DNA of 64,000 bases. Origin: Congeria kusceri. Taxonomy: Eukaryota; Mollusca; Bivalvia; Myida; Dreissenidae. The position numbers and the translations under genes are program-made. Location of the stretch: NCBI GenBank assembly GCA_027627225.1, contig CM051028.1, positions 22,295,864 through 22,359,863 on the forward strand, given 5' to 3'. The notes under the pieces were generated by a model. That model saw only the letters and a list, made by a program, of their open reading frames with translations, was not told the DNA's origin and did no database searches. This document shows positions 47,293 to 58,317 of the stretch, piece after piece (position 1 is the stretch's first letter; each line of letters starts with the position of its first letter).

Positions 47293-47965
47293 AACTCAAT
47301 GGCAACTTCAATCCATATTGCTTCTAACAATACAAATCCAACAATATATATACTTTAATTCCCTTTTCGTGCATCCATACATAAATGTTAGTATTAATAA
47401 ATAATATGACGTTGTGGTTTATTTATATTGTCATTGTGTCCTCATCGAATATTAAATAACTAAATTATGCCATATTTGTATAGAGTGTCTTTAAATCCCC
47501 GCTTCGTTTGATTGTCGTCTTCAAGGCGGGGATCCCCGATTGCTTCTGTCTGTTTACGATAAGCTGTGTTATCAATGCATTTGTCTGCTGTGTTGTATTG
47601 CGCTGGCCAGTTACCTTGATTTCAGTACAAGATTAAGTCTATTTTCATATTGTTTTCTTTTTAGCACATAGTGTGTACGTTTCATAAAGTTTACGAATTA
47701 TGTAGTTCACATTAACCTCCTGCAACGACCCTATACCTCAGCAAGCTTATGAACGATATTCGGGTTTATTCCTCTAACTGTGTTAAATAACAATGCAGTG
47801 TTATCATATCAGTTATTATATCAGCATGGTGGCCTGACATAGTTGTGTTGAATGAGATTCTATATGCGCATGGTGCTTTTCATTTACCGTACTTTTTGGG
47901 AAAAACCTCGATACTGAAGAATCTATAGTACATCTATGCAATATTACAAAGACGAATACATTAAT
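47293..47965. other. Gene-free stretch
   Basis: Only a small GC-rich hairpin (CCCCGC near 47496 and GCGGGG near 47526) stands out. Confidence 0.35.
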
Positions 47966-47967
47966 AA

Positions 47968-48020
47968 TTATGTTGTTGTTATTATTATTATTATTATTAG
48001 TAGTAGTAGTAGTAGTAGTA

Positions 48021-48089
<69 letters not shown>

Positions 48090-48103
48090 ATAGTAGTAGT
48101 AGC

Positions 48104-48149
<46 letters not shown>

Positions 48150-48195
48150 ATAGTAGTAGAAGTAGAAGTAGTATCATATTAATTATTATTATGAG
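47968..48195. repeat. Trinucleotide microsatellite (GTT, ATT, then AGT)
   Basis: GTTGTT, then an ATT run, then more than 50 AGT units with a few GAA or GCA interruptions, then ATT again. Poly-Ser, poly-Val and poly-Leu ORFs on both strands are artefacts of this. Confidence 0.97.
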
Positions 48196-49260
48196 CATTA
48201 CAGATAACTTCTTTTTGAGCGTGACCTTTATTAAGCGTCTGTACAGTTCGCTTGATTTTAAAAAGACGTTGTTTTCACCTTTACCCTTGATATTTTAAAC
48301 ATATCTGAAATTTTGACTGACAGAAATATTCTTCTTACAATGTACTTACCGTTGTAACATGAATTTCTCTTTCCTTTTTACAACTTAATTCACATATAGC
48401 ATTATTGTGTTTCTATCGCAAGCCTTCTTTTCGTGACATACATCCGAGCTGTTATCTAGCAGGATATCGGTACACAAGTAGATATCGAATGGCAAACTTC
48501 GCCAATGAAGTGATGTTCGTGAACGTTAACAAAAAATATCAAAAAAGAACTTTAAAGAGGGACTTTACAATTGTGTACGAAAATTTAAATGTAAAAGCGT
48601 CCATTTATTCTAATGATGTCAGAATATTTTTCAAATAATATTATTATAAATGTTGAGGATAACTTATAAAAGAGATATTTAAAACTAAAATAATACTACG
48701 CTGCGCAGCGATATATTGAATATGTATATGTATATACAGCGTCTAGACGAGTCAGATCGATCGTTGGCACGTGCGAAGTTCTTACTTTCTCATTCAAAAC
48801 CGAATGTAGCCGTTGTTGTAGGATAAATGGGTCTGAATCGACATTATCTATATATTTGTATTTTTCGATAAAGGAAATAGTTTTTGTCGCTGATGATGCT
48901 TTTTTTATGTTATATGAAAGGGTGTTTTGTAAGTGGGTAACAGGAGAGACCTGAAATAAATATATATAACTCAGGCAGTTCCTCTTTAAAAAAAAAAAAA
49001 GTTTCGAAACGTTTTGGTTGTGTTCCAGAAATATAATCTGATTATCAATTAAACAAAACTCTGCCTACTTACTGTTTGAAGTGTGTATGTACGATCTTCC
49101 ATATCGATTATTTTCAAAATAAGCAGATAAAAGTGACAATAAAACGTGAAAGCAAACAGAAAAGCATAAAAATGACGAAGGAAACACTTTCATATGAAAT
49201 AAATCAACAAGTACTAAAGTAGACTTTTGCATAGTTTATTAGTGTTGTGTTACCTTAACC
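48196..49260. other. Gene-free stretch
   Basis: A plus-strand 77-codon ORF at 48405 has no recognised features. Otherwise AT-rich, with an A-run near 48989. Confidence 0.35.
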
Positions 49261-49390
49261 AACTGTCAAGTCAACGTGTGTGTTTATTTGGGTTTTACGG
49301 AAGCTCAACACATTATGGTTATATCGTGCAAACCATAGTATGTTTAGCTGCCGTAAAACCCAAATAAACAAACACGTTGACTTGACAGTT
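49261..49390. repeat. 130-bp foldback
   Basis: The arms run from AACTGTCAAGTCAACGTGT to its inverse ACACGTTGACTTGACAGTT, including a TTTATTTGGGTTTTACGG segment. The loop is about 30 bp. Confidence 0.88.
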
Positions 49391-49699
49391 AACGTTTATA
49401 CATGTACGTGAGTTCGGTTTGTTCAGACGAAGACTATTTGGTGATTAAAACTAGCTTAATGTGCGTTTAAAAGCAATGTTTGTTCTTAACTTTTATTCCA
49501 TTTTAAATAAAATATATGGTAATTAACTTTATTTTGTTAATAGTAGTTATGCCACTGTATCTGTTGTAAGTTCGTACATACACACTTTAATGGACATGTA
49601 TGGTAATAACCTAATGATCAGCATATGAGTATGCTGGGGCTAAGTAAGTGAGAAACCTCATGGGTACCTACGTGCAACTGTTTGCAAACTCGAATGGAA

Positions 49700-50060
49700 G
49701 GGAGACTACGTCCGTTCATATTTTCGTATCCGCTCTATAACTTTGGAATGCCTGGAATGATTTTAATATAACTTCAGATCAGTATTCCCCATTACCGGAC
49801 GATGTGTCGCGTACATGACCCACGCTTGTCCGTCAAACGTCAAGGTCACAATTCAAGGTCAAAAGTCAAATACTTGAATTTCTTTTCCGCTCCATAGATT
49901 CGTTATGTCTAGAAGGATTTTAATATAGCTTCAGATTATTATTCCCTATTACCAGCCTATGTGTCGCGTACATTACCCATGCTTGTCATTATCCATTATT
50001 TATATGTCAAAGGTCAAGGTCACAGTTTTAGGTCAAATGTCAAATATTTGTCTGGAGCAT
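49700..50060. repeat. Second block of the GGTCAAGGTCAC repeat family
   Basis: Two to three units (CGCTCTATAACTT..AATGCCTGG, TGTGTCGCGTACATGACCCA, GTCAAGGTCACA) match 1183-1860. It lies just outside the LINE poly(A) end. Confidence 0.78.
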
Positions 50061-50212
50061 ATTGACATGGAGGGATTTGGTAGAAACGATGGCCATAGTG
50101 AGATGGCATGCTACAAACAAGAACCAAGCCTGTGGGTAAAAAGCCAAGGTCACATTTCAACCAATGCAGTTAACTAGTAAGCAAACTTTGTCTAGTCAGT
50201 GAATCAGCAAGC

Positions 50213-50217
<5 letters not shown>

Positions 50218-50253
<36 letters not shown>
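50218..50253. repeat. Poly(A) tail of the LINE (T36 on plus)
   Basis: An uninterrupted 36-base T run marks the 3' end of the minus-strand LINE and its insertion point. Confidence 0.93.
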
Positions 50254-51014
50254 CAATGTCGAATGATTTTATTTCCATATATACAATACATTATACAAAA
50301 CATAGGTCATTTTCATATGATGATGTACATTCAACAAGACGTGTAATATTTTACAGTAACATGTTATGTGACATATCACACGTAATTCAGCAAATCGTCA
50401 TAAACATTCAAATATTCGGAAACGATTTTACTACAGGTACAGATCGACAATTGAAAAAAAAAAAATAATAGAAAAATGTAGATTGAAGAAGGTTAACAGA
50501 GGATAGGGAAAATTATGATGAATATAAATCTTTGAAATATACAGATTTTTAAAAATTTTAGAAAAAAAAACAAAAACAAAAAAAAACAACAACAAAAAAC
50601 AAAAACAAACAAAACACGGTATTTCAGGACTTATATAATCACATACGAGCATCACTTACATATACAAGTTGTACTAAGAATACATGACAAACGTGCAACT
50701 AGGACATTGGCATTTGAGCATAGGATGTATTTTCTTTCAGAGAGCTGGTGGTGTATAACATCAATAGCATGTCAGGTTGGACAGTTAGCTATTTAGGTAA
50801 TTCTTTAAAACCTTACGAAATTTACGCCAACTTTCACAGAAGTATATTTCAGAAAGATATTGTATTAAAAATAAAAGATTATTGTTAAGGAGAGATAGAT
50901 AGTTTTCAATGTATTAATAATAGGAGTAAGGCTAATGTTTAACTTTTGGAGGAACTATAACAAAAATAAAGACACCAACAAACATCTGTCATTAGTTAAA
51001 ATGTCTTACGTAAA

Positions 51015-54000
51015 TTAGTGCCCCGATCTACGAGCAAGATATGGTATTTTATCCAACACATATTTCCATTTTGATTCGAAATCATTGATTCTGTCTGCTA
51101 AAAGTGCGGCATTCCATTGATGCTCGTATTTATATGCTAAGTAATTTTTTGCACCTTCAACAGAAGGAATCAATAATGACATTTTGCATTTGTATATGTA
51201 AAGTTTTGTGTAAATGAAAATATTATTTACTGCATCACTTTTTGTTTCTGCATAACCTAGTATGAAATTTTTCATGTTACAGTAAGGAAAAATTGTAGTC
51301 GGAAACAGATTATTTAAAAGAAACTTTGAAGTGGGGCACTCCCAGAATATGTGTTCTATGGTCTCTTCGCTATTTTTGCAAAAGGAACATGTAGGGGATT
51401 CCGACAATTTCATTTTAAAAAGTAAGTAATTCGTTCCGATTATTCGGTGAATTATTCTGTACTGGAACCATTGAAATTGTGAATCAGAATTGATTGTGAA
51501 AGGTAAAAGGAAAATCGCCTTCCATTCATCATTGCTTATTATAGTGTTTAATTTACTAGGCCATTTTTGTTTTATTGGCATTTCGATTTCTGTTCTTTTT
51601 AGGATGTTGTACATTCGTTTTGCCCCCGATTCTTTGCTTAAAATTACTTTAAATGATGGTGGTATAAAAGGTCTTTCCATTTTATAATTGTTTCTGTCAG
51701 TTTCGTGTATATTGTGTGATTTGAATTTTGTAAATATGGCCTTTTTAATACCTTGGTATAAAAGAAAGTCAATTTTCAGATTATATTTTATATTTATTTC
51801 ATTTAATGTTAGAAATTTACCATCACTATCTAACAGGTCACCTATATATTGTAACCCTGCCATATACCAGGAATTAAAAAAGATGCTTTTATTTCCTATA
51901 CATATTCCTTCGTTATAGAAAATTGGATAGTAAAATATGTCCGTTGCATTAAATATTATTTTTTCTTGGAAGACGACAAATGATTGTAGGACGTCTTTCC
52001 AAAAAGGATTGGTTATTGTAGTTGCTAACTTTTGTGAATAATGTTTTCCACATCGTACAAGCTTCTTAAAATCTACGTATGAATTTGCAATGTGTAACCA
52101 ATTTCCATTTGAGACATATACTCTTTTTAGCCATGTTAGTTTCATTGCATGAATAAAAGCTTTGATATTTATCATTTTGAGCCCCCCTTCACAATATTCT
52201 TTGCATAAAGTGTTATAATTAATCCTACTTTGTCCACCCCATATAAAGTTTAGAAATATTGTGTTGAAGTTTTTAATAAATTCCGATGATGGATTAGGAA
52301 GGGATATGAATAGGTGATTAAATAATGATATCAATAATGTTTTTATAACTGTAATTCTGCCTATGGGTGTTAAGTTTCTTTTTTTCCAACTTAAAAGTGC
52401 ATTCTCCATTTTAGCTATTTTTTCTTTATAGTTAATGTCTAATATCTGTTGTAGATCGACGTGATAATGAATTCCTAGCATCTGAAAACTGTGTTGGTTC
52501 CATTGAAGTTTCCATTTAGTTTTAATACTTTCGGAACTGAATTTTTTCTTTCCAATCCATATTACCTTTGTTTTATCAAAGTTAACGTTTAGTCCAGAAA
52601 TACATGAGAAATTATACAATGTAAGTAATGTTTCATTAAGACTTTTGTCCGCTCCATCCAAAATAATGGTTGTGTCATCTGCGAATTGTGAGAGTTTGTG
52701 TTCTATGTTATTGATGTTTACACCTTTGATGTCGTTATTATTTCTTATTTTTAAAGATAATATTTCTGCGCAAAGAATAAAGATGTAACAAGATAATGGG
52801 TCTCCTTGGCGACATCCACGCTGAATAGGGAAGAATTCAGATAAATATCCACACTGTATGACTGCGGATTTGGCATCTTTGTAAAATATTTGAAACCAAC
52901 GTTTGATGTCAGGACCAAAATTAAAGAAAGAAAGTGTCTCATCGACAAATGACCACGACAGAGAATCAAAATCCTTTTCAAAATCGATTAAAAGCAACAA
53001 ACCAGGAATATCTTTCTCTTCAGTAAAGTTCATTATATAAAATATAAGCCTTGTGTTTTCACCTATGTATCGACCTTTGATAAAACCTGTTTGATCACTA
53101 TGTATAAGTTTATCCATGCATGTTTTCATCCTGTTTGCAATAACACCTGAGCCAATTTTGTAAATAGTATTTAAAAGTGTTATTGGTCTCCAATTTTTCA
53201 AAAATAATCTAGATCTGTCACCTTTTGGAATGCATGTAATAATCCCTTGCGTTTGAGTAACAGTTAATTTCCCACTTTGAAATGCTTCATTTAGAGATCT
53301 TACTACAAAAGTACCAATTTGTTTCCAAAAGACCTTATAAAATTCTACAGTAAAGCCTGAACTGCCCGGACTTTTATTATTAGACATGTTTTTTAAGACA
53401 TTAGTTGCTTCTGATACAGATATATTTCCTTCAAGTAGAAGCGCTTCTGTATCATTTAATTTTGGACCATTTATGTTTGTAATAAAATTTGAAAAACTTT
53501 TAGTTTCACAAGTATCTTTGCTTTGGTAAAGACATTGATAAAATTCTTTAACTTTATTTAAAATTTCTTTTTGATCAGTTGTAACATTTCCATTTTCATC
53601 TTCTAATTTATAAATAGTTTTTACAGCTGCGCGTTGTTTTTCAAGATTACAAAAATATTTCGTTGGTTTTTCACCTTCAAGAATCCACTTTGACTTTGCT
53701 CTAATGAGATAACCTTTTATTTTCTGTTCGTTTATATTTTCAAATTCTTGTTTTAAAATGTTTAATTCTTCCATATTAGCATCTGATAAATTTTGTTCCA
53801 GAACATTTATTTTATCTAGGATATATTTTTCATGTTTTGCATTTGCTTTCTTTTTATATGATCCGTATGAAATTGCTTTTCCCCTCAATTCCATCAGTAG
53901 TGTCTCTAAAAAGAGTTGGTCACTGATGGTAAAACATATTTCACTATCTGGAATTAAATTCAAGTTATCAACATTGTAGACAGGAAGCGCGTATTGTTCT

Positions 54001-54818
54001 TTAATCTGAATAATTTTACTGTTAATTTCGTTAATATAATTTAAATCGGAGAGTAGAGAATTATTGTGTTTCCACAGGCCCGACGCATGTTGGAATTCAC
54101 TAAACATCAGGTCTAACATTATCAAGGAGTGGTCAGACTGTAGACTTGGTTTTATAGAAGTGGAATCAAAAGAGGCGAATAGATTTGTAGATAGTAGAAA
54201 AAAATCAAGTCTTGCTTGCTGTAAGGGATGTGACCTGCGCCAGGTGTATCTTTTAGTGGATGGATACTTTTCACGAAAGGGGTCTACAAGATTATACGTT
54301 TCAATAAACTCTAAAAGTTTACCCCTGGCTTTAGGGTTATTTATGTTCTTATAATTACAATAGTCTATTTCCGGATTTAAAACCATATTAAAGTCACCAC
54401 ATATTATTAATGAGTCATTTCCAATATCATCAATTAATTTAAAAATGTATGTGTAAAATGATGGAGTGTCTGTATTTGGACCATAAATAGATACCAGTGT
54501 AAAACGAGTTTCCCCAAAAGAGATATCTAGCGCTATATAATTTCCACTATCATCAGGGATACATTGATGCGTTTTATAATCAAAATCGTTAGACACAAGT
54601 ACAACGGTGCCCCGGGAATTTGTTGAGCCATAACTTGCAAAAAAATCACAACCCCACTCAGCGCGGATGTCGTTATACATATCTATGGAGAAGTGTGTGT
54701 CTTGCAAACAGTAAATATTACACTTATATTCCTTTAAATAATTAAATACTTTATGTCGTTTAAAAGCGCCATTTAGACCTCTGCAATTTAGAGATAGAAT
54801 TTTTAGTTTATCTGTCAT
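51015..54818 (-). CDS. LINE ORF2: AP-type endonuclease and reverse transcriptase
   Basis: 1267 residues, uninterrupted. The N-terminal endonuclease shows LNCRGLN (about 10), LQDTHF (about 38), YGPNTD, GDFNMVLN, RLDFFLL and SDHSLIML. The usual metal-binding Glu of LQETH is Asp here. The reverse transcriptase spans about residues 480-800: NWRPITLLN, QTGFIKGRYIGENTR, LLLIDFEKDFDSLSW (Asp where Ala is usual), RGCRQGDPLSCYIF and FADD. Near the C-terminus CSFCKNSEETIEHIFWECP is the zinc motif typical of this LINE class. It nicks target DNA and copies its own RNA there. The close fragment at 61500-64000 belongs to the same broad group. Confidence 0.95.
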   Translation of the reverse strand: MTDKLKILSLNCRGLNGAFKRHKVFNYLKEYKCNIYCLQDTHFSIDMYNDIRAEWGCDFFASYGSTNSRGTVVLVSNDFDYKTHQCIPDDSGNYIALDISFGETRFTLVSIYGPNTDTPSFYTYIFKLIDDIGNDSLIICGDFNMVLNPEIDYCNYKNINNPKARGKLLEFIETYNLVDPFREKYPSTKRYTWRRSHPLQQARLDFFLLSTNLFASFDSTSIKPSLQSDHSLIMLDLMFSEFQHASGLWKHNNSLLSDLNYINEINSKIIQIKEQYALPVYNVDNLNLIPDSEICFTISDQLFLETLLMELRGKAISYGSYKKKANAKHEKYILDKINVLEQNLSDANMEELNILKQEFENINEQKIKGYLIRAKSKWILEGEKPTKYFCNLEKQRAAVKTIYKLEDENGNVTTDQKEILNKVKEFYQCLYQSKDTCETKSFSNFITNINGPKLNDTEALLLEGNISVSEATNVLKNMSNNKSPGSSGFTVEFYKVFWKQIGTFVVRSLNEAFQSGKLTVTQTQGIITCIPKGDRSRLFLKNWRPITLLNTIYKIGSGVIANRMKTCMDKLIHSDQTGFIKGRYIGENTRLIFYIMNFTEEKDIPGLLLLIDFEKDFDSLSWSFVDETLSFFNFGPDIKRWFQIFYKDAKSAVIQCGYLSEFFPIQRGCRQGDPLSCYIFILCAEILSLKIRNNNDIKGVNINNIEHKLSQFADDTTIILDGADKSLNETLLTLYNFSCISGLNVNFDKTKVIWIGKKKFSSESIKTKWKLQWNQHSFQMLGIHYHVDLQQILDINYKEKIAKMENALLSWKKRNLTPIGRITVIKTLLISLFNHLFISLPNPSSEFIKNFNTIFLNFIWGGQSRINYNTLCKEYCEGGLKMINIKAFIHAMKLTWLKRVYVSNGNWLHIANSYVDFKKLVRCGKHYSQKLATTITNPFWKDVLQSFVVFQEKIIFNATDIFYYPIFYNEGICIGNKSIFFNSWYMAGLQYIGDLLDSDGKFLTLNEINIKYNLKIDFLLYQGIKKAIFTKFKSHNIHETDRNNYKMERPFIPPSFKVILSKESGAKRMYNILKRTEIEMPIKQKWPSKLNTIISNDEWKAIFLLPFTINSDSQFQWFQYRIIHRIIGTNYLLFKMKLSESPTCSFCKNSEETIEHIFWECPTSKFLLNNLFPTTIFPYCNMKNFILGYAETKSDAVNNIFIYTKLYIYKCKMSLLIPSVEGAKNYLAYKYEHQWNAALLADRINDFESKWKYVLDKIPYLARRSGH

Positions 54819-57260
54819 TTATTAAAGTAGAGTAGGTAAGTATATAACCTTGCTTCACATGTACAACTCCTATGCTCAAGACGCCTGTCCTATTATTGTT
54901 AGGGTTAAGGATGCTCATAGTTACAGAGAAAAGTTAGGTAATGGAAGAAAAAAGAAAGAGAAAAAAAATAAAATAAATTGAGACTGTTTTAGGTTCTTAT
55001 GTTAAAAAAAAAACAGCACATACATACCAGTTTTATTTTCATTTTTATAATTTTATGTAGTTGTCCTTGTAATTTGAATTGATCAGTTAGTAGAAGTTGT
55101 TGTTTTCAATTTGAATTCAGAACAATTTATATCATCTTTATACTATCACTAATTTAGGGTTTATAATTATGTATAATTGAAATTCATTTAACAATAAAGC
55201 CCCTCATGGTAGAATGTGTTTTATTTTAGGAATGAGTTATATACAGAATTACTTTTTGATAACTGTTTTTAATTATGTTGAGTGTGTTTTATAAGAATGC
55301 TTTGGGAAATTACATTATGTTATTATTACTTGAGTATTTTTAACAAGTATCTGTAGTGCACTTTGAAAAAGCATGAACAAATTATTTGTACAAGTAGAAC
55401 AATAAGAAAGCAACATTATAGTCACAAATAGGTACATAGTACAGTAAAAACACAGTATCTTATGCAAAAAGCTTCTTTTTTTTTTAAAGAAGAAGTACAT
55501 TTACAAGCATATATTAAACAGCAAAAGCACCTTGCAAGATTGAGGATTTTTATCAAAAAAAAAAAAAAAAAAAACAACAACAAAAAAACTGGGATTTCAT
55601 TTTATTGCAAAAAATACTTATAGCTAATTCATGCTAATGGTGTAGACATGAACTACAGGAAATATCCACAGATATTAACTATTTCTGTAAAACCAATGCT
55701 CTATATATCCAAAGGTAGAGAAGAAACTCAATGGTTTTTAAATGTGTCTTCAAGTATACAATGGGAATTTTTTTTAGACATCCATATATGTATAAACAAA
55801 TATTACACACTTAAAAAAGGTCCATGAAGCAAGCACAATTTAAAGAAGAAGATACATTTACAAGCATATATTAAACAGCAAAAGCACCTTGCAAGATTGA
55901 GGATTTTTATCACAAACAAAAAAAAAACAAACAAACTGGGATTTCATTTTAATGCAAAAATTACTTATAGCTAATTCATGCTAATGGTATAGACATGAAC
56001 TACAGGAAATATCCATAGATATTAACTATTTCTATAAAAAACAATGCTCTATATATCCAAAGGTAGAGAAGAAACTCAATGATTTTTAAATGTGTCTTCA
56101 AGTATACAATGGGAATTTTTGTTAGACATCCATATATGTATAAACAAATATTACACACTTAAAAAAGGTCCATGAAGCAAGCACAATTTCCTATCACTAA
56201 AAGATCACCAAACCTTCTAGATATTTCTTGCTAGTCCATAACAAAACCTGATATGATAAACAACTTTATGCTATTACAATTATCACTTAACACTCAGGAG
56301 CTTCCTTGCGAATGCGAAACAGAAGCCTTTTAACAAATATATTTATTTTATAATCAGTTTAAAATATGTTCGGTGAATTGTAATTGTTTTGCATGACCAC
56401 TGATAGCAAGACCTTCTTAAAGGAATGTACATATAAACTTATATATTTCGTATATGTGATTAGCTTTCATAACATAATAAATTAAGCAAATTGTAAATGA
56501 AGGTACTTTAACAGTGGTTAAGTGTTTGAACACTACACATAAAATTACAATGCATGAATTAAGTATAATTGATAGTATACTTAGAACGACAATGGTGAAT
56601 ACATTAGAGAGGATTATACTTAATATAGCAATATTTGCAATAATCAGATAAATGTTTAAATACTACCAGGAGCAATTGTTTGTTATTTAGATTTAATAGC
56701 AAACAGCGTGAAGGAAACAGTGATATTAAGGATATACTTGTATAATTATGAACTAAGCTAGTATTGAACGTGGAGAAAGATAACTAATTTCAGTAACATT
56801 GATGTATTACAATATTGTAGTCCAGGACAAACCTTTATGCAAAGTATTTTGTTTAATACACGTTGTAATATGTGTCAGCAATGAAGAAATACTTCATTGG
56901 CTATCGTCACCTTAAATAAATTCACTAGAAACAGTGTTTCCCAAATTGTTATTTCGAAAAACATGACAAATTTAAGAAAAAGGGAGGTAACGTATAAAAA
57001 AAAAAAAATACTATCTGCTGTCAGTAACATTCCAAATTACTCGCAGCAGTTACTTCCCTTGCATTGGTTGGCGTCAATCAATATTACGCATCTATTCAGG
57101 TTGACTGGCGCGTAGCTAGATGAGTGGCTAATACTGGTTAAAAATAGTACAATTGCAATAAATATAATGAGAAACAAGAAACTGACAGAATTATAAATAT
57201 CACACGCGTGCGTATTCGTTTGTTGGAGCATCAGTTTGCACAAACGGTGGTATTGTTTTA
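54819..57260 (-). other. 2.44-kb spacer between LINE ORF1 and ORF2, with an internal duplication
   Basis: AT-rich, no ORF of note. Positions 55486-55841 and 55842-56189 are a direct duplication (about 356 and 348 bp), both starting AAAGAAGAAG and ending near AAGCACAATTT, diverged by only a few changes. A-runs at 55556-55573 and 55919-55927 sit at matching places in the two copies. Confidence 0.85.
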
Positions 57261-58307
57261 TCAATGTTTAGTCGGCGATCTTCTGGAGTTTGTTGCATTT
57301 TCCACTGATTCCGAATAGCTTTTTTTGGGCCAGGGTTTACTTAGCCAGTTTTTGTAGTCTACGTATGTTATTTGCACTGGATGCTGATTACCCCTGAACA
57401 CAGCGTAGATCTTGCCCTCAAACGACCAAGCTTTCTCAACATTATCAGGATCCTTGAGGCGCACGGAAGCCAGAACATGTGCATTTGTCTTTGTGAGATC
57501 TTCATTTACGAAGATACCAGATCCTCTAAACATCTTTGCTTTTCTCAAGATGTCACTTTTAACCTGCCTTCTGACGAATTTGATGATAACAGGTCTGGTT
57601 TGTCCGTGTTTGAAATGTCCTAGCCTATGCGCGATGTCAATGTCGCCGGTGCCAATCGGTATGCCCAGTTTTTCGTTGATTATGGCTACGACTTGGTTGG
57701 CCACTGCAGCTGAAGACTGTCGGTCTTGGTCGCCAGGCACGCCGGTCATTCGGAGATTGTTCCGCCTGCTGTACTGCTCAGCGCTATTTGCTTGCTCTTC
57801 GTATTTTTCGATTTCTTTACTTTTCTCAGGTTTTGTAGTTTGAATTCGGGCCACCATTTCATCAAGTTGTTTATTTTTTGATTTAATTTCGCTCTTCAGA
57901 GAGTCTATATCATTTTTCTGTTCAAACACCATTCCTTCAAGGATTTCAATACGGTTTAGTACGTTCCCGAGGAATTTGTCTTTTATTTGTTCTAAGGTTT
58001 CTTTAATGATATTTTTTATGAAAATGGAATCGTCTTTTGTGAGCACCTTTGAGAGTTTTGCGTTTATTTCATCGAGCTGTTTCTCAATGACACTCTCAGT
58101 AGAGCTGTCAATCCCTGCGGGGCCACTTGTAACAAAAGTTGTTATAGTTTTCTGCTTTTTTGAATCGGGTTTAGCATTTTTCTTTTTGCCTTTTGCCTTC
58201 CCGTTATTTAGCTTATTTGCGCTACTTTCGAAGACGGTGTTTTCTAGTAGGCTAGTGTCCGCGTTCGTAGCCTCGATGGCCGTGGAGGAATGCATCCGCT
58301 TATTCAT
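57261..58307 (-). CDS. LINE ORF1: coiled-coil RNA-binding protein
   Basis: 348 residues. A basic Lys-rich N-terminus (KAKGKKKNAKPDSKKQK) is followed by a long helical segment (about 70-175) likely to form a coiled coil. Then comes RRNNLRMTGVPGDQD, the start of an L1 ORF1p-type RRM domain, with IAHRLGHFKHGQTRPVIIKF and a C-terminal domain with FVNEDLTKTNAHVL. It would coat LINE RNA. It lies on the same strand as ORF2 and upstream; the long spacer is the only reason to doubt that both belong to one element. Confidence 0.88.
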   Translation of the reverse strand: MNKRMHSSTAIEATNADTSLLENTVFESSANKLNNGKAKGKKKNAKPDSKKQKTITTFVTSGPAGIDSSTESVIEKQLDEINAKLSKVLTKDDSIFIKNIIKETLEQIKDKFLGNVLNRIEILEGMVFEQKNDIDSLKSEIKSKNKQLDEMVARIQTTKPEKSKEIEKYEEQANSAEQYSRRNNLRMTGVPGDQDRQSSAAVANQVVAIINEKLGIPIGTGDIDIAHRLGHFKHGQTRPVIIKFVRRQVKSDILRKAKMFRGSGIFVNEDLTKTNAHVLASVRLKDPDNVEKAWSFEGKIYAVFRGNQHPVQITYVDYKNWLSKPWPKKSYSESVENATNSRRSPTKH

Positions 58308-58317
58308 TTCCCGCTAG

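Larger units (their letters stand above)
50218..58317 (-). mobile_element. L1/Tx1-type LINE, near complete
   Basis: Minus-strand order: ORF1 (58307-57261), a 2.44-kb spacer, ORF2 (54818-51015), a 0.76-kb 3' region, and a 36-base poly(A) tail (plus-strand T run 50218-50253). Both ORFs are open, so the copy could be recent. The 5' end beyond 58317 is not defined and I found no target-site duplication matching the AGCAAGCTGAAA next to the tail, so the 5' end may be truncated or lie further right. Confidence 0.85.

Noticed and set aside
47968..48298. Poly-Ser, poly-Val and poly-Leu ORFs
   Set aside because: They are translations of a trinucleotide microsatellite on both strands.
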